Origin: Caenispirillum bisanense
GTDB taxonomy: Bacteria; Pseudomonadota; Alphaproteobacteria; Rhodospirillales; Rhodospirillaceae
Reading direction: 5' to 3'
NCBI RefSeq assembly: GCF_900230255.1
Contig: NZ_OCNJ01000002.1
Span: 62,001-126,000, forward strand
DNA length: 64,000 nt
The notes beneath the pieces were generated by a model, which was not told where the DNA came from, did no database searches, and saw only the letters and a list, made by a program, of their open reading frames with translations. The translations under genes and the position numbers were made by a program. Positions 21,759 to 32,314 of this stretch are shown here, in pieces. Within the stretch, counting starts at the first letter, position 1; each line of letters opens with the position of its first letter.

Positions 21759-21793
21759 TCCCCGTTTTCGGCTGAAGCCCGGTTGCCCGTCCC

Positions 21794-22675
21794 ATGCAGA
21801 AGCGCGTCACCTTCCCGTCGTCCCCGCTGCCCTACCTGCTGGTCCTGCCGCAGGTGGTGGTGACGCTCGTGTTCTTCATCTGGCCGGCGGGCCAGGCCCT
21901 CCATCAGTCGCTGCTGCGCGAGGACGCCTTCGGCCTGAGCACCGAGTTCGTCGGCCTGGAGAACTTCGAGGACCTGTTCTCGAGCGGCGAATACCTGGAG
22001 GTCTTCGGCAACACCGTCGTCTTCAGCGTCGCCACCACGGCGCTGTCCATGGGCTTCGCCCTGCTGCTGGCGGTCATGGCCGACCGGGTGGTGAAGGGCG
22101 GATCGGCCTACAAGACGCTGCTCATCTGGCCCTATGCCGTGGCCCCGGCCATCGCCGGCGTGCTCATGTGGTTCCTGTTCAACCCCTCGCTCGGCGTGGC
22201 GCCCTGGCTGCTGCGCGGCGTCGGGGTGACGTGGAACCACTACACGAACGGCGGCCAGGCCATGGCTCTGGTGGTGATCGCCGCGGCATGGAAGCAGATC
22301 AGCTACAACTTCCTGTTCTTCCTGGCCGGGCTGCAGGCCATCCCGCGCTCGCTGATCGAGGCGGCCGCCATCGATGGCGCCGGCCCGGCCAAGCGGTTCT
22401 GGACCGTGGTCTTCCCGCTGTTGTCGCCGACCACCTTCTTCCTGCTGGTGGTGAACGTCGTCTACGCCTTCTTCGAGACCTTCGGCATCATCCACGCCAC
22501 CACCGAGGGCGGCCCGGCGGGCGCCACCGAGATCCTGGTCTACAAGGTCTACAAGGACGGCTTCGTCGGCCTCGACCTGGGCGGCAGCGCGGCGCAGTCG
22601 GTGGTGCTGATGGCCATCGTCATCGCGCTCACCGTTGTGCAGTTCCGCTACATCGAGCGCAAGGTGCAGTACTGA
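21794..22675 (+). CDS. ugpA: Glycerol-3-phosphate ABC transporter, permease
   Basis: 293 aa with about six membrane spans (e.g. [18 protein letters not shown] near the N-terminus) and the MalF-type coupling loop [22 protein letters not shown]. It pairs with UgpE to form the channel. The stop overlaps the ugpE start (TGATG), so the two permeases are translationally coupled. Confidence 0.93.
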   Translation: MQKRVTFPSSPLPYLLVLPQVVVTLVFFIWPAGQALHQSLLREDAFGLSTEFVGLENFEDLFSSGEYLEVFGNTVVFSVATTALSMGFALLLAVMADRVVKGGSAYKTLLIWPYAVAPAIAGVLMWFLFNPSLGVAPWLLRGVGVTWNHYTNGGQAMALVVIAAAWKQISYNFLFFLAGLQAIPRSLIEAAAIDGAGPAKRFWTVVFPLLSPTTFFLLVVNVVYAFFETFGIIHATTEGGPAGATEILVYKVYKDGFVGLDLGGSAAQSVVLMAIVIALTVVQFRYIERKVQY

Positions 22676-23523
22676 TGGTCGAGAACCGCCCGGTCCTGAC
22701 GCTGGTCAGCCACCTGATCCTGCTCCTCGGCCTCGCCACCGTCGCCCTGCCGCTGTGGGTCGCCTTCGTCGCCTCCACCCTGCCGCAGGACGCGATGGTG
22801 GCCGGCACCATCCCGCTGCTGCCGGGCGACGCCTTCCTCGCCAACTGGGGCGAGGCGGTGGCGCGCGGTCTCGCCAAGGCGGGCGGCGTGCCGGTCGGCA
22901 TGATGCTGGTCAACAGCCTGGTCATGGCGCTCGGCATCGCGCTCGGCAAGATCGTGATCTCCATTCTGTCGGCCTATGCGGTGGTCTATTTCCGCTTTCC
23001 CTTCCGCATGCCGATCTTCTGGCTGATCTTCGTCACGCTCATGCTGCCGGTGGAGGTGCGCATCCTGCCGACCTTCAAGGTGGTGGCCGACCTCGGCATG
23101 CTCGACAGCTACGCGGGCCTGACCATCCCGCTCATCGCCTCGGCGACGGCCACCTTCCTGTTCCGCCAGGCCTTCCTGACCATCCCCGACGAACTGCTGG
23201 AGGCCGCCCGCATGGACGGCGCCGGGCCGCTGAAGTTCTTCCGCGACATCCTGCTGCCGCTGTCGTGGACCAACATCGCGGCGCTGTTCGTCATCCTCTT
23301 CATCTACGGCTGGAACCAGTACCTGTGGCCGCTGATCGTGACCACGGACGAGAGCTATTACACCATCGTCATGGGCATCCAGCGCATGGTGACGGTGTCC
23401 GACGAGGAACCGCGCTGGGGCATCGTCATGGCGACGGCCTGCCTCGCCATGCTGCCGCCGGTGGCGGTGGTGGTCGCCATGCAGCGGCTGTTCGTCAAAG
23501 GTCTGGTCGACGCCGAGAAATAA
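22675..23523 (+). CDS. ugpE: Glycerol-3-phosphate ABC transporter, permease
   Basis: 282 aa, MalG-type permease with about six membrane segments and the EAA loop EAARMDGAGPLKFFRDILLPL. The ATG at 22675 shares a base with the ugpA stop. Followed after 22 bp by ugpC. Function as the second permease of the Ugp importer follows from family and operon order. Confidence 0.93.
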   Translation: MVENRPVLTLVSHLILLLGLATVALPLWVAFVASTLPQDAMVAGTIPLLPGDAFLANWGEAVARGLAKAGGVPVGMMLVNSLVMALGIALGKIVISILSAYAVVYFRFPFRMPIFWLIFVTLMLPVEVRILPTFKVVADLGMLDSYAGLTIPLIASATATFLFRQAFLTIPDELLEAARMDGAGPLKFFRDILLPLSWTNIAALFVILFIYGWNQYLWPLIVTTDESYYTIVMGIQRMVTVSDEEPRWGIVMATACLAMLPPVAVVVAMQRLFVKGLVDAEK

Positions 23524-23545
23524 CTAGCGAGAAGACGCCCCTCCC

Positions 23546-24637
<1,092 letters not shown>

Positions 24638-24640
24638 GGC

Positions 24641-24760
24641 TCAGGCCAGGACGGCGTCCCAGTCGGCGCGCTGGCGGGCATCGCGCCAGCCTGGGGCAGG
24701 AGGCCCACGGCGTGCCCTGCCCACCCGGTAGGTGAGGCAGCAGGCCCCGCGGTCGCGCAC
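24641..24760 (-). CDS. Possible small Cys-containing protein downstream of tonB
   Basis: The frame ending at TGA 24641-24643 is open back through the end of tonB, and its codons are strongly GC3-biased like real genes. From the GTG at 24760 it would encode 39 aa, including RGACCLTYRV and ending ADWDAVLA. The CC-x-x-Y pattern recalls the last iron-sulfur segment of FhuF-type ferric reductases, but the second CxxC expected there is absent. It could be a small protein, a decayed reductase tail or chance. No ATG or clear ribosome site is visible. Confidence 0.3.
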   Translation of the reverse strand: MRDRGACCLTYRVGRARRGPPAPGWRDARQRADWDAVLA

Positions 24761-24788
24761 GAGGCGATCACGGGCGTCGCCGCGCGGC

Positions 24789-25700
24789 TCAGCGCAGGGC
24801 GAACAGCACCGGCACGGTGATGTCCATGGTCCCCGCCGTCATGCCGGGGGGCATGGGCGGCAGGGGCGAGGCGCGGCGGATCATGGCGTCCACCTCGGCG
24901 TCCAGGGCGTCGTGGCCGGAACCGCGGACGATGCGGTGGCTGAGGACCCGGCCGCTGCGGTCGAGCACGAACTGCAGCAGCACCGTGCCCTCCTGGCGCC
25001 GCACGCGGGCCGAGCGCGGATACTCCTTGTGCCGTTCCAGCCAGGCCTGCACCTGGGCGAGGTAGTCGCGCCGCTCGCCCGGCGTGCCGCCGCCGGTGGC
25101 GGCGGGGCTGCTGCCGGTGGCGGCCCCGGCCGCCGCGCCCGCCTGACCGGCGTCGCCCGGCGGTGCCACCGGACCCGGCTGCGTCGGCGCCGGAGCGGCC
25201 TGCGTGGCGGCGGGGGGCGGGGCGGGCGGAGCGGGCTGGACCGGCTTCGGCTCGACCGGCCGGGTCGGCGGCTTGGGCGGCGGCGGCTTGCGCACGGGCG
25301 GCGGGGGCGGCTCGGGCGGCGGCGGCTCGACCGTCTCCACCGGCAGCGGTTCGACCGGCTCGGGTTCCGGTTCGGGTTCCGGCTCGACCACCGGTTCCGG
25401 CTCGGGCTGCGGCTCCTGTTTCACCACCGGCTCGGGTTCAGGCTGCGGCTCGACGACGGGTTCGGCCGGCTCCTCCACCGGCTCTTCAGCGGGTTCCTCG
25501 GCCGGTTCCTCCACGGGGGCGGCGGCGCTTTCCGCACCGGCGGCGGCACCGGCCGGCCCCAGGTCGATGAGGATGCCGCCGACACCGGCACCCAGCGCCG
25601 TCGCCGGCGGCGGTTTCGGCGCGTGCAGCCACCACACGGCGCCCACATGGGCCCCGAGCGCGAGCGTGAGGGCGAGCGGCCAACGGACGAAGGACCTCAC
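24789..25700 (-). CDS. tonB: TonB energy-transducing protein
   Basis: 303 aa. One N-terminal membrane anchor (FVRWPLALTLALGAHVGAVWW), a long periplasmic spacer of Glu-Pro and Pro-Lys repeats (about residues 60-160), a Gly/Ala linker and a C-terminal TonB domain (YLAQVQAWLERHKEYPRSA; GTVLLQFVLDRSGRVL). It couples the ExbBD proton motor to outer-membrane receptors. The start is GTG at 25700, overlapping the exbD stop as GTGA. The frame is open further upstream but loses the membrane-anchor start. Confidence 0.92.
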   Translation of the reverse strand: MRSFVRWPLALTLALGAHVGAVWWLHAPKPPPATALGAGVGGILIDLGPAGAAAGAESAAAPVEEPAEEPAEEPVEEPAEPVVEPQPEPEPVVKQEPQPEPEPVVEPEPEPEPEPVEPLPVETVEPPPPEPPPPPVRKPPPPKPPTRPVEPKPVQPAPPAPPPAATQAAPAPTQPGPVAPPGDAGQAGAAAGAATGSSPAATGGGTPGERRDYLAQVQAWLERHKEYPRSARVRRQEGTVLLQFVLDRSGRVLSHRIVRGSGHDALDAEVDAMIRRASPLPPMPPGMTAGTMDITVPVLFALR

Positions 25701-26101
25701 CGCGCCGCCTCCGCCAGCAGCACCACCTGGGGCACGCCAGCGGCGCGCAGGTCTTCCAGCAGCGCCACCACCTCCAGCGCCTCGGCGGTGGCGTCGGCCT
25801 TGACCGTCAGGATCTGCTCGGGATTGGCCGCGCGCCACGCCTGCACGGCGGTGGCGAGGGCGCTGCGCTCCACCGGCTGGTCGGCGAGTGCGAGGCGCCC
25901 GTCGGCGGCCAGCAGCAGGACGCCGTGGCGATCCTCGGGCGTGGCCTCCACCGCCGTCTCGGGCGGCGTCACGGCGAACAGGTCGGCGCGCTCCAGGGCG
26001 CCGGCGACCATGAAGAACACCAGCAGCAGGAACACCACGTTGATGAGCGGCAGGACGTTCTCGCCGTCCGGGGCCGGACGGTGGCGGGTGCGGAAACGCA
26101 T
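25697..26101 (-). CDS. exbD: ExbD-family biopolymer transport protein (second copy)
   Basis: 134 aa with a short cytoplasmic N-terminus, one membrane helix (LPLINVVFLLLVFFMVAGAL) and a periplasmic ExbD/TolR domain ending VVLLAEAAR. The membrane helix has Asn (LINVVF) where the functional ExbD/TolR Asp normally sits (compare LIDVVF in the upstream paralogue). That Asp is essential for proton use in known systems, so this copy may be a structural partner. It lies between its paralogue and tonB and is translationally coupled to tonB. Confidence 0.88.
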   Translation of the reverse strand: MRFRTRHRPAPDGENVLPLINVVFLLLVFFMVAGALERADLFAVTPPETAVEATPEDRHGVLLLAADGRLALADQPVERSALATAVQAWRAANPEQILTVKADATAEALEVVALLEDLRAAGVPQVVLLAEAAR

Positions 26102-26104
26102 GGC

Positions 26105-26515
26105 TCAGCCCCCCGCGCCGCGCACGAGGGAGACCTTGGTCAGGCCGGCGGCGGCCACCGTCTCCATCACCGTCACCACCCGCTGCAACGGCACGCCGGC
26201 GTCCGGCTGCACGGCGACGCGGCGCTCGGGCGCGACGTCGGCCAGCCGCGCCGCCAGATCGGCCTCGGCCACGCGGGCGCCGGCCACGTCCAGCGCCCCG
26301 TCGGCGCGCACCCGTACCACCAGCGCGCCCTCCGCCGACGACGCCGCGGCGACGGCCTTGCCGGCGGTGGCGAGGTCGAGGGCGCGCCAGTCGGTGAAGC
26401 TCGACGCCAGCATGAAGAACACGAGCAGGATGAACACCACGTCGATGAGCGGCGTCAGGCTGATGAGGGCCCGGCCGCCGCGCCGGGCGCCGGTGACACG
26501 GAAGGCGCGGCTCAT
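26105..26515 (-). CDS. exbD: ExbD-family biopolymer transport protein (first copy)
   Basis: 136 aa with the canonical membrane segment SLTPLIDVVFILLVFFMLASSF including the proton-path Asp, then a periplasmic domain ending in VSLVRGAGG. Start ATG at 26515 overlaps the exbB stop (ATGA). Together with ExbB it forms the proton channel that drives TonB. The operon thus carries two different ExbD proteins, one with and one without the Asp. Confidence 0.9.
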   Translation of the reverse strand: MSRAFRVTGARRGGRALISLTPLIDVVFILLVFFMLASSFTDWRALDLATAGKAVAAASSAEGALVVRVRADGALDVAGARVAEADLAARLADVAPERRVAVQPDAGVPLQRVVTVMETVAAAGLTKVSLVRGAGG

Positions 26516-27315
26516 TCGGCGGCGCGCGCTTCGTGGCGGCGCCGCAGGGCGGTGGCCGGCTGGTGGGTGAAGATCTGCGTCGCGGCGTCCTCCATGGCGC
26601 GGCCGGCGCGCTCCACCACGCCCTCCAGCCACTGGTGGGCGGCGGCGGCGGGAATGGCGACCAGCAGGCCGGCGGCGGTGGTCAGCAGCGCCACCCAGAT
26701 GCCGCCCGACAGGATTGACGGGTCGACCTTGCTGCCGGCGCTTTCCAGCGCCTGGAAGGCGTCGATCATGCCGATGACGGTCCCCAGCAGGCCGAGCAGC
26801 GGGCTCAGCGTCGCGATGACGGCGAGCAGGCGCAGGCCGCCGGTCAGGCGGTCCATGTGCAGGGCGGCGATGCGCTCCGCTTCCTCCCGCGCCTCGGTGG
26901 CCGGCAGGTTGGGATCGAGCCGCCCGAGCAGGGCCGCCAGCACCACCTTGGCGACCGGGCTGCGCTCCTTGCGCAGGACGGGCGCGGCCTCGGCGCCGCG
27001 GCCGGCGTGCCACAGCTCCAGCGCCCGGGCGACGCCGCGGCGCGCCCACAGGCGGGCACCGGCGAACTGCAGCAGCTTGACCAGCACCAGCGTGAGCGTC
27101 ACCACCGACATGGCCGCCAGCACGTACATGATCGGCCCGCCGGCATCGAGCAGCCCGAGCGCCTCGGCGAAGGGTCCGAGCGCCTCCGGCGGCGGCACGG
27201 CATCGGCGGCCGGCATGGGGTCCAGGGCCGGCGTGGCGGCGACAGCGGCGGCGGGGTCGCCCGGCGGCGTGACGGCGGCGGCAGGATCGGCCGGCGGCGG
27301 GGTCTGGTCGGTCAT
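26512..27315 (-). CDS. exbB: ExbB-family proton channel protein
   Basis: 267 aa of the MotA/TolQ/ExbB family. A Pro/Ala-rich N-terminus of about 45 residues precedes the first membrane span (GGPIMYVLAAMSVVTLTLVLVKLLQF). The conserved pair of C-terminal spans contains LATLSPLLGLLGTVIGMIDAF-type sequence. First gene of exbB-exbD-exbD-tonB, with the iron-box-like site 48-65 bp upstream of its ATG. Confidence 0.92.
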   Translation of the reverse strand: MTDQTPPPADPAAAVTPPGDPAAAVAATPALDPMPAADAVPPPEALGPFAEALGLLDAGGPIMYVLAAMSVVTLTLVLVKLLQFAGARLWARRGVARALELWHAGRGAEAAPVLRKERSPVAKVVLAALLGRLDPNLPATEAREEAERIAALHMDRLTGGLRLLAVIATLSPLLGLLGTVIGMIDAFQALESAGSKVDPSILSGGIWVALLTTAAGLLVAIPAAAAHQWLEGVVERAGRAMEDAATQIFTHQPATALRRRHEARAAE

Positions 27316-27362
27316 GGTGGCGGTCCCCGGTTGGGATGACTGGTCTCGTTTGCGCGAATGAC

Positions 27363-27380
27363 AATGCGAGTCATTTGCAA
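27363..27380. promoter_or_regulatory. Candidate iron-responsive operator of exbB operon
   Basis: The sequence AATGCGAGTCATTTGCAA, containing the imperfect palindrome TGCGAGTCATTTGCA, lies just upstream of exbB and matches 15 of 18 bases with the site at the TonB receptor 20 kb away. The shared AATGC-AGTCATT core suggests a single iron regulator for receptor and energizer. Confidence 0.6.
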
Positions 27381-27612
27381 AGTCAAGGCAAAACCCGCAT
27401 GGACGAAGGGTTTCGTCGGTCGCCGAAGGGTCGAAGGGCGGTGGCGGGGCCAGGTCATTCGGGGTGTGCGGCCGGACGGACAGGCGGACCTGCCAGGCCC
27501 GTGCCCGACTCGGCCCGCCCCACGGCGCACCCGCGGCATGCGAGGCGCGCCGTCCTCCGCGGCTCCACGGTCGGCCGTCGGGGAGAGCACTACCCCCGGC
27601 GATGCGGCCGGC

Positions 27613-28038
27613 TCACCCGCACTCCGCCCGCACCTGCATGAGCAGCCGGCCCAGTTCGTTGCGGCCGCCGGCGCGGGTGACGCCCCAGAAGGTGTCGCCG
27701 AAGACGTTGCGGTTGACGATCTCCGCCTCTCCCGTCGCCACCAGGCGGCGGCGCAGGGCGGGGATGGCGAACTTCTCGCGCAGCAGGCCAAGCATCACCG
27801 ACAGCTTCACGTCCTCCCAGTCGGGCCGCAGGGCGACTTGCATGCCGCGCATCTTCGACTCGTCGGGGCCGCAGGTCTCGAAGGCGCGGCGGGCCTCCGG
27901 GTCGAGGGTCTTGGCCGCCTGGAAGGCGTTCTCCACGGTCACGTAGAGCGCCCCGCCCAGCTCCACCGGGGAAGGGAAGAAGTTGGACAGCCAGAAATGG
28001 TCGCCGGCGAAATCCGTGATGGGTGCGGTCGCCGTCAT
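27613..28038 (-). CDS. NADAR family protein (YbiA-like)
   Basis: 141 aa. It opens with DFAGDHFWLSNFFPSPVELGG and has TVENAFQAAKTLD and GDTFWGV, the hallmarks of NADAR/YbiA proteins. Some members are N-glycosidases that clear reactive riboflavin-pathway intermediates or act on ADP-ribosyl groups. Its start overlaps the stop of the alpha/beta hydrolase gene (ATGA). No riboflavin gene is nearby, so the substrate is open. The 232 bp downstream to the exbB operator holds no gene I can support. Confidence 0.88.
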   Translation of the reverse strand: MTATAPITDFAGDHFWLSNFFPSPVELGGALYVTVENAFQAAKTLDPEARRAFETCGPDESKMRGMQVALRPDWEDVKLSVMLGLLREKFAIPALRRRLVATGEAEIVNRNVFGDTFWGVTRAGGRNELGRLLMQVRAECG

Positions 28039-28832
28039 GGGTCCACCGCCTCCAGCAGGGCATCCAGGGTGCGCGTCAGGCGGGCGAGGTCGGCGTCGGT
28101 GGACAGGCGGTGATCGCCGGCCTTCACCAGGATCACCTCGACGTCGGCGCTCTCGGCCTTGTCCTGGATGGCCAGTGCCGTGCGCCACGGCACCGAGGCG
28201 TCCTGCTGGCCGTGGATGAGCCGGATGGGGCAGCGCACCGCCAGCGACTCGCCGCGCAGCACCAGCTGGTCGCGGCCGTCCTCGATGAGGGTGCGGCCGA
28301 TGACGTAGGGCTCGTCGGAATACTCCGACGGTTCCTCGATGTAGCCGCGGTTCTGCAGTTCCGCCCTCTGGGCGTCGGTGAAGGACGGCCACATGAGGTC
28401 TTCGGTGAAGTCCGGCGCCGCGGCGATGCCGACCAGCCCCGCCACCCGCTCGGGCCGCGCCAGCGCCGCCTTCAGCATGAGCCAGCCGCCCATGGACGAG
28501 CCGACCAGGACCTGCGGCCCCTCGGCCACCTCGTCCAGGATCGCCAGCGTGTCCTCGGTCCAGCGGCCGATGCCGCCGTCGACGAAGCGGCCGGACGACA
28601 GGCCGTGGCCGTACTGGTCGAAGCGGATGAAACCGCGGCCCGCCCGGCGGCAGTGCTCCTCCAGGTGCAGGGCCTTGCCGCCTTCCATGTCGGACATCAG
28701 GCCGTGCAGGAACACGACGCCGGCACGGCCGCGGAAGGCCGGCGCGGCCTCGAGCTTGTGGTAGGCGATGGACGCGCCGTCGCGGCGTGATAGAGTGCGC
28801 GGCGCGGGCCGGTCGGCGGTGTCTTCGGGCAT
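28035..28832 (-). CDS. Alpha/beta hydrolase
   Basis: 265 aa, soluble. The oxyanion region VVFLHGLMSD (about 40-49), the nucleophile elbow VGSSMGGW (Ser in GSSMG) and the late His in KAGDHRLS give a full catalytic triad layout with an Asp between (HGQQDASVPW). The sequence resembles ABHD10/palmitoyl-thioesterase-like bacterial hydrolases. Operonic with the NADAR gene. Its start is only 34 bp from the divergent glycosyltransferase start. Substrate unknown. Confidence 0.85.
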   Translation of the reverse strand: MPEDTADRPAPRTLSRRDGASIAYHKLEAAPAFRGRAGVVFLHGLMSDMEGGKALHLEEHCRRAGRGFIRFDQYGHGLSSGRFVDGGIGRWTEDTLAILDEVAEGPQVLVGSSMGGWLMLKAALARPERVAGLVGIAAAPDFTEDLMWPSFTDAQRAELQNRGYIEEPSEYSDEPYVIGRTLIEDGRDQLVLRGESLAVRCPIRLIHGQQDASVPWRTALAIQDKAESADVEVILVKAGDHRLSTDADLARLTRTLDALLEAVDP

Positions 28833-28866
28833 CGGGACGGTCGGCTCCTGATTTCTGTTCCAGACT

Positions 28867-30090
28867 GTGATTCGGACCCTTGCGGTGAACGCCGACAGTA
28901 GCACCTCCGCCGCCCTCGACAAGCCGGGCCGCACCCCTCCCACCATCCTGCAGGTCCTGCCGCGCCTGGAAACGGGCGGGGTGGAACGTGGCACCATCGA
29001 GATCGCCGAAGGCATCGTGCAGGCCGGCGGCCGCGCGCTGGTTGCCAGCGAAGGCGGCCGCATGGTGCGCGAGCTGACCCGCGTCGGCGCCGACCACGTC
29101 ACCCTGCCGCTCGCCAGCAAGAACCCGCTGGTCATCCGCCGCAACATCGAGCGGCTGAAGACGCTCATCGGCGAGCGCGGCGTGAGCCTGGTGCATGCCC
29201 GCTCCCGCGCCCCGGCGTGGAGTGCGCGGGCGGCGGCGCGGGCGCTGGGCGTGCCCTTCGTCACCACCTTCCACGGCACCTACAACCTCGGTCCCATGGG
29301 GCTGAAGCGGGCCTACAACGCCGTCATGGCCGACGGCGACCGGGTCATCGCCATTTCCGAATTCATCCGCAGCCACATCGCCCGCGTCTACGGCGTGAGC
29401 GGCGACCGCGTCACCGTCATCCACCGCGGCGTCGACTTCGCCCGCTTCGACCCCGACCGGGTGAGCCAGGAGCGCATGATCCAGCTGGTACAGCGCTGGC
29501 GCCTGCCCGACGGCGTGCCGGTGATCGTGCTGCCCGGCCGCCTGACCCGCTGGAAGGGGCAGGAAGTGCTCATCCGGGCGCTCGCCAAGGTGCGGCACCG
29601 GCCGGTGCGGGCGCTGCTGGTCGGCTCCGACCAGGGGCGCACCGCCTACAGCGAGGAACTGCGGGCGTTGATCGAGCGGCTGGACCTGGTCGATTCGGTG
29701 CATCTTGTGGGCGACTGCGACGACATGCCGGCCGTCTACAAGCTGGCCGACGTGGTGGTCTCGGCCTCCACCGACCCGGAAGCCTTCGGCCGGGTGGTCG
29801 CCGAGGGGGCCGCCATGGGCCGGCCGGTGATCGCGCCCAACCACGGCGCAGCGCCGGAGATCATCGCCTCGGGCGGCGAGACGGGCTGGCTGTTCTGGCC
29901 GGAAAGCGCCGACGACCTGGCGCGCGCGCTGGACGAGGCGCTGGCCCTGTCGCCGGCGGAGCGCGACGCCCTGTCGCTGCGCGCCGTCGCCCGCATGCGC
30001 GCCGAATTCGGCAAGGACAAGATGGTCGACCGGACGCTGGCGGTCTATGCCGAGCTTCTCGGGCTGGACTCGCGCGCCGTCTCGCCCTAA
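28867..30090 (+). CDS. Glycosyltransferase family 4 protein
   Basis: 407 aa with the GT-B fold of GT4: N-terminal acceptor half beginning ILQVLPRLETGGVERGTIEI, Rossmann donor half with LPGRLTRWKGQEVLI, and the E-x7-E region near PEAFGRVVAEGAAMGRPVIA. It probably adds a sugar to a lipid or surface polysaccharide. The start shown is the GTG at 28867; another GTG follows at 28885 and neither has a good ribosome site. It stands alone, divergent from the hydrolase. Confidence 0.88.
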   Translation: MIRTLAVNADSSTSAALDKPGRTPPTILQVLPRLETGGVERGTIEIAEGIVQAGGRALVASEGGRMVRELTRVGADHVTLPLASKNPLVIRRNIERLKTLIGERGVSLVHARSRAPAWSARAAARALGVPFVTTFHGTYNLGPMGLKRAYNAVMADGDRVIAISEFIRSHIARVYGVSGDRVTVIHRGVDFARFDPDRVSQERMIQLVQRWRLPDGVPVIVLPGRLTRWKGQEVLIRALAKVRHRPVRALLVGSDQGRTAYSEELRALIERLDLVDSVHLVGDCDDMPAVYKLADVVVSASTDPEAFGRVVAEGAAMGRPVIAPNHGAAPEIIASGGETGWLFWPESADDLARALDEALALSPAERDALSLRAVARMRAEFGKDKMVDRTLAVYAELLGLDSRAVSP

Positions 30091-30312
30091 CTTCGGTCGG
30101 CACAATTCTCCACAAGTCGAGCCAGACACCCGTGCTTTCCGTGGTCTTCAGGATCGAGGTCCTGCCCAGCCTTCATCGCGCCGGCCTGCCCGGTGGCGGG
30201 GCGGCCACGCGAACTATGGGCACGGGTGTGGTTCGCGCCGCGTGACGCCCGCCGCGGCCGGGGTTCGCCTCCCGCCCATCCGACATGCTTCGGCGACGGA
30301 TCGCCGCGCGCC

Positions 30313-30340
30313 TTGATCGCGCGCCGATTCCCTGTAGATT
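30313..30340 (+). promoter_or_regulatory. Candidate thrS promoter
   Basis: TTGATC (30313-30318) and TAGATT (30335-30340) separated by 16 bp lie 34 bp before the thrS start. Reasonable sigma-70 match; not proven. The region from 30091 to here holds no gene I can support. Confidence 0.45.
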
Positions 30341-30373
30341 TCGACCCTCCACCGAGGAAGAAGAGTGTTCGCC

Positions 30374-32314
30374 ATGGTCGCCATTTCCCTGCCCGACGGC
30401 AGCGTCCGCAACTACGAAGGCCCGGTCACGGCCCTGAAGGTCGCCGAGGACATCGGTCCCGGCCTCGCCAAGGCCGCCCTGGCCTGCAAGGTGGACGGCG
30501 CCCTGTGGGACCTCACCCGCCCCATCGACCGCGACGCCAGCCTCGCCATCGTGACCGCCAAGGACCCCGAGGCGCTGGAGCTGATCCGTCACGACGCCGC
30601 CCACATCATGGCGGAAGCGGTGCAGGAACTCTATCCCGGCACCCAGGTCACCATCGGCCCGGCCATCGAGAACGGCTACTACTACGACTTCGCCCGCGAC
30701 GAGCCCTTCACGCCCGACGACCTGGCGAAGATCGAGCAGCGCATGCTGGAGATCGTGGAGCGCAACGAGCCCATCGTCCGCGAGGAATGGGACCGCGACG
30801 AGGCCATCGCCTACTTCGAGAAGATCGGCGAGACGTACAAGGCCGAGATCATCCGCGACCTGCCGGCGACGGAGACGATCACCGTCTACCGCCAGGGCGA
30901 ATGGCTCGACCTCTGCCGCGGCCCGCACCTGCCGTCGACGGGCAAGCTGCCCAAGGCCTTCAAGGTCATGAAGCTAGCCGGCGCCTACTGGCGCGGCGAT
31001 TCGCGCAACGAGATGCTGCAGCGCATCTACGGCACGGCCTGGGGCACGGACAAGCAGCTCAAAGAGTATCTGACGATGCTCGAAGAGGCGGAGAAGCGCG
31101 ACCATCGGCGCCTCGGCCGCGAGCTCGACCTGTTCCACATGCAGGAAGAAGCGCAAGGCTCCGTGTTCTGGCACCCCTACGGCTGGACGCTGTACCGCAA
31201 GCTGCAGCAGTACATGCGCGAGCGCCTGGAGGCCTCGGGCTACGTCGAGGTGAACACGCCGCAGCTGGTCGATCGCGTCCTGTGGGAGCGGTCCGGCCAC
31301 TGGGAGAAGTTCCGCGAGAACATGTTCACGGCGCAGACGGAAGACGAGCGCACGCTCGCCATCAAGCCGATGAACTGCCCGTGCCACGTGCAGATCTTCA
31401 ACCAGGGCATCAAGTCCTACCGCGACCTGCCGCTGCGCATGGCCGAATTCGGCGCCTGCAGCCGCTACGAGCCGTCGGGCGCCCTGCACGGGCTGATGCG
31501 CGTGCGTGCCTTCACCCAGGACGACGCCCACATCTTCTGCACGGAAGACCAGATCACCAGCGAGACGCAGGACTTCTGCGCCCTGCTGCTGTCGGTCTAC
31601 CAGGACCTCGGGTTCACCGAGGTGCGGGTGAAGTTCTCCGACCGCCCGGCGGTGCGCGCCGGCAGCGACGAGACGTGGGACAAGGCCGAAGCCGCGCTGA
31701 AGGAAGCCACCGAGGCGGCCGGCCTGGAATGGACGCTCAACCCGGGCGAGGGCGCCTTCTACGGACCCAAGCTCGAGTTCGTGCTGCGCGACGCCATCGG
31801 CCGCGACTGGCAGTGCGGCACCCTGCAGGTGGACTTCGTGCTGCCCGAGCGCCTGGGCGCCGAATACGTCGGCGAGGACGGCAACCGCCATCGCCCGGTC
31901 ATGCTGCACCGCGCGATCCTCGGCAGCTTCGAGCGCTTCATCGGCATCCTGATCGAGAACTACGCCGGCAAGTTCCCGCTGTGGCTCTCGCCGGTGCAGG
32001 CGGTGGTGACGACCATCACCCAGGACGGCGACGACTACGCCCGCCGGGTGCTGCACGAGCTGAAGGCGGCCGGCATCCGCGCGGAACTCGATCTTCGTAA
32101 CGAGAAGATCAACTACAAGGTGCGCGAGCACTCCCTGCGCAAGGTGCCGTTCATCGTCGCCATCGGCAAGCGGGAGGCGGAGGAAGGTACCGTCGCCGTC
32201 CGCCGCCTGGGCGACAACAAGCAGGAAGTCCTTGCGCTGAAGGACTTCGTTGCTACACTGAAAGCCGAATCGGCCATGCCCGGCCGGCCGTCCCTGGCCG
32301 TCGCCGCGGAGTGA
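30374..32314 (+). CDS. thrS: Threonyl-tRNA synthetase
   Basis: 646 aa. Order: TGS domain ([17 protein letters not shown]), editing domain with [11 protein letters not shown], catalytic core with motif 2 ([26 protein letters not shown]), motif 3 region ([19 protein letters not shown]) and the anticodon-binding domain. Zn ligands lie in NCPCHVQ and related positions. The ATG at 30374 matches the usual ThrRS N-terminus; a GTG at 30365 with GAGG 7 nt upstream is an alternative. Followed by infC, a classic gene pair. Confidence 0.96.
   Translation: MVAISLPDGSVRNYEGPVTALKVAEDIGPGLAKAALACKVDGALWDLTRPIDRDASLAIVTAKDPEALELIRHDAAHIMAEAVQELYPGTQVTIGPAIENGYYYDFARDEPFTPDDLAKIEQRMLEIVERNEPIVREEWDRDEAIAYFEKIGETYKAEIIRDLPATETITVYRQGEWLDLCRGPHLPSTGKLPKAFKVMKLAGAYWRGDSRNEMLQRIYGTAWGTDKQLKEYLTMLEEAEKRDHRRLGRELDLFHMQEEAQGSVFWHPYGWTLYRKLQQYMRERLEASGYVEVNTPQLVDRVLWERSGHWEKFRENMFTAQTEDERTLAIKPMNCPCHVQIFNQGIKSYRDLPLRMAEFGACSRYEPSGALHGLMRVRAFTQDDAHIFCTEDQITSETQDFCALLLSVYQDLGFTEVRVKFSDRPAVRAGSDETWDKAEAALKEATEAAGLEWTLNPGEGAFYGPKLEFVLRDAIGRDWQCGTLQVDFVLPERLGAEYVGEDGNRHRPVMLHRAILGSFERFIGILIENYAGKFPLWLSPVQAVVTTITQDGDDYARRVLHELKAAGIRAELDLRNEKINYKVREHSLRKVPFIVAIGKREAEEGTVAVRRLGDNKQEVLALKDFVATLKAESAMPGRPSLAVAAE

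Noticed and set aside
25220-25520. Tandem-repeat-like sequence (glutamate-proline and proline-rich codons)
   Set aside because: This is the periplasmic spacer of TonB, not a CRISPR, satellite or mobile repeat.
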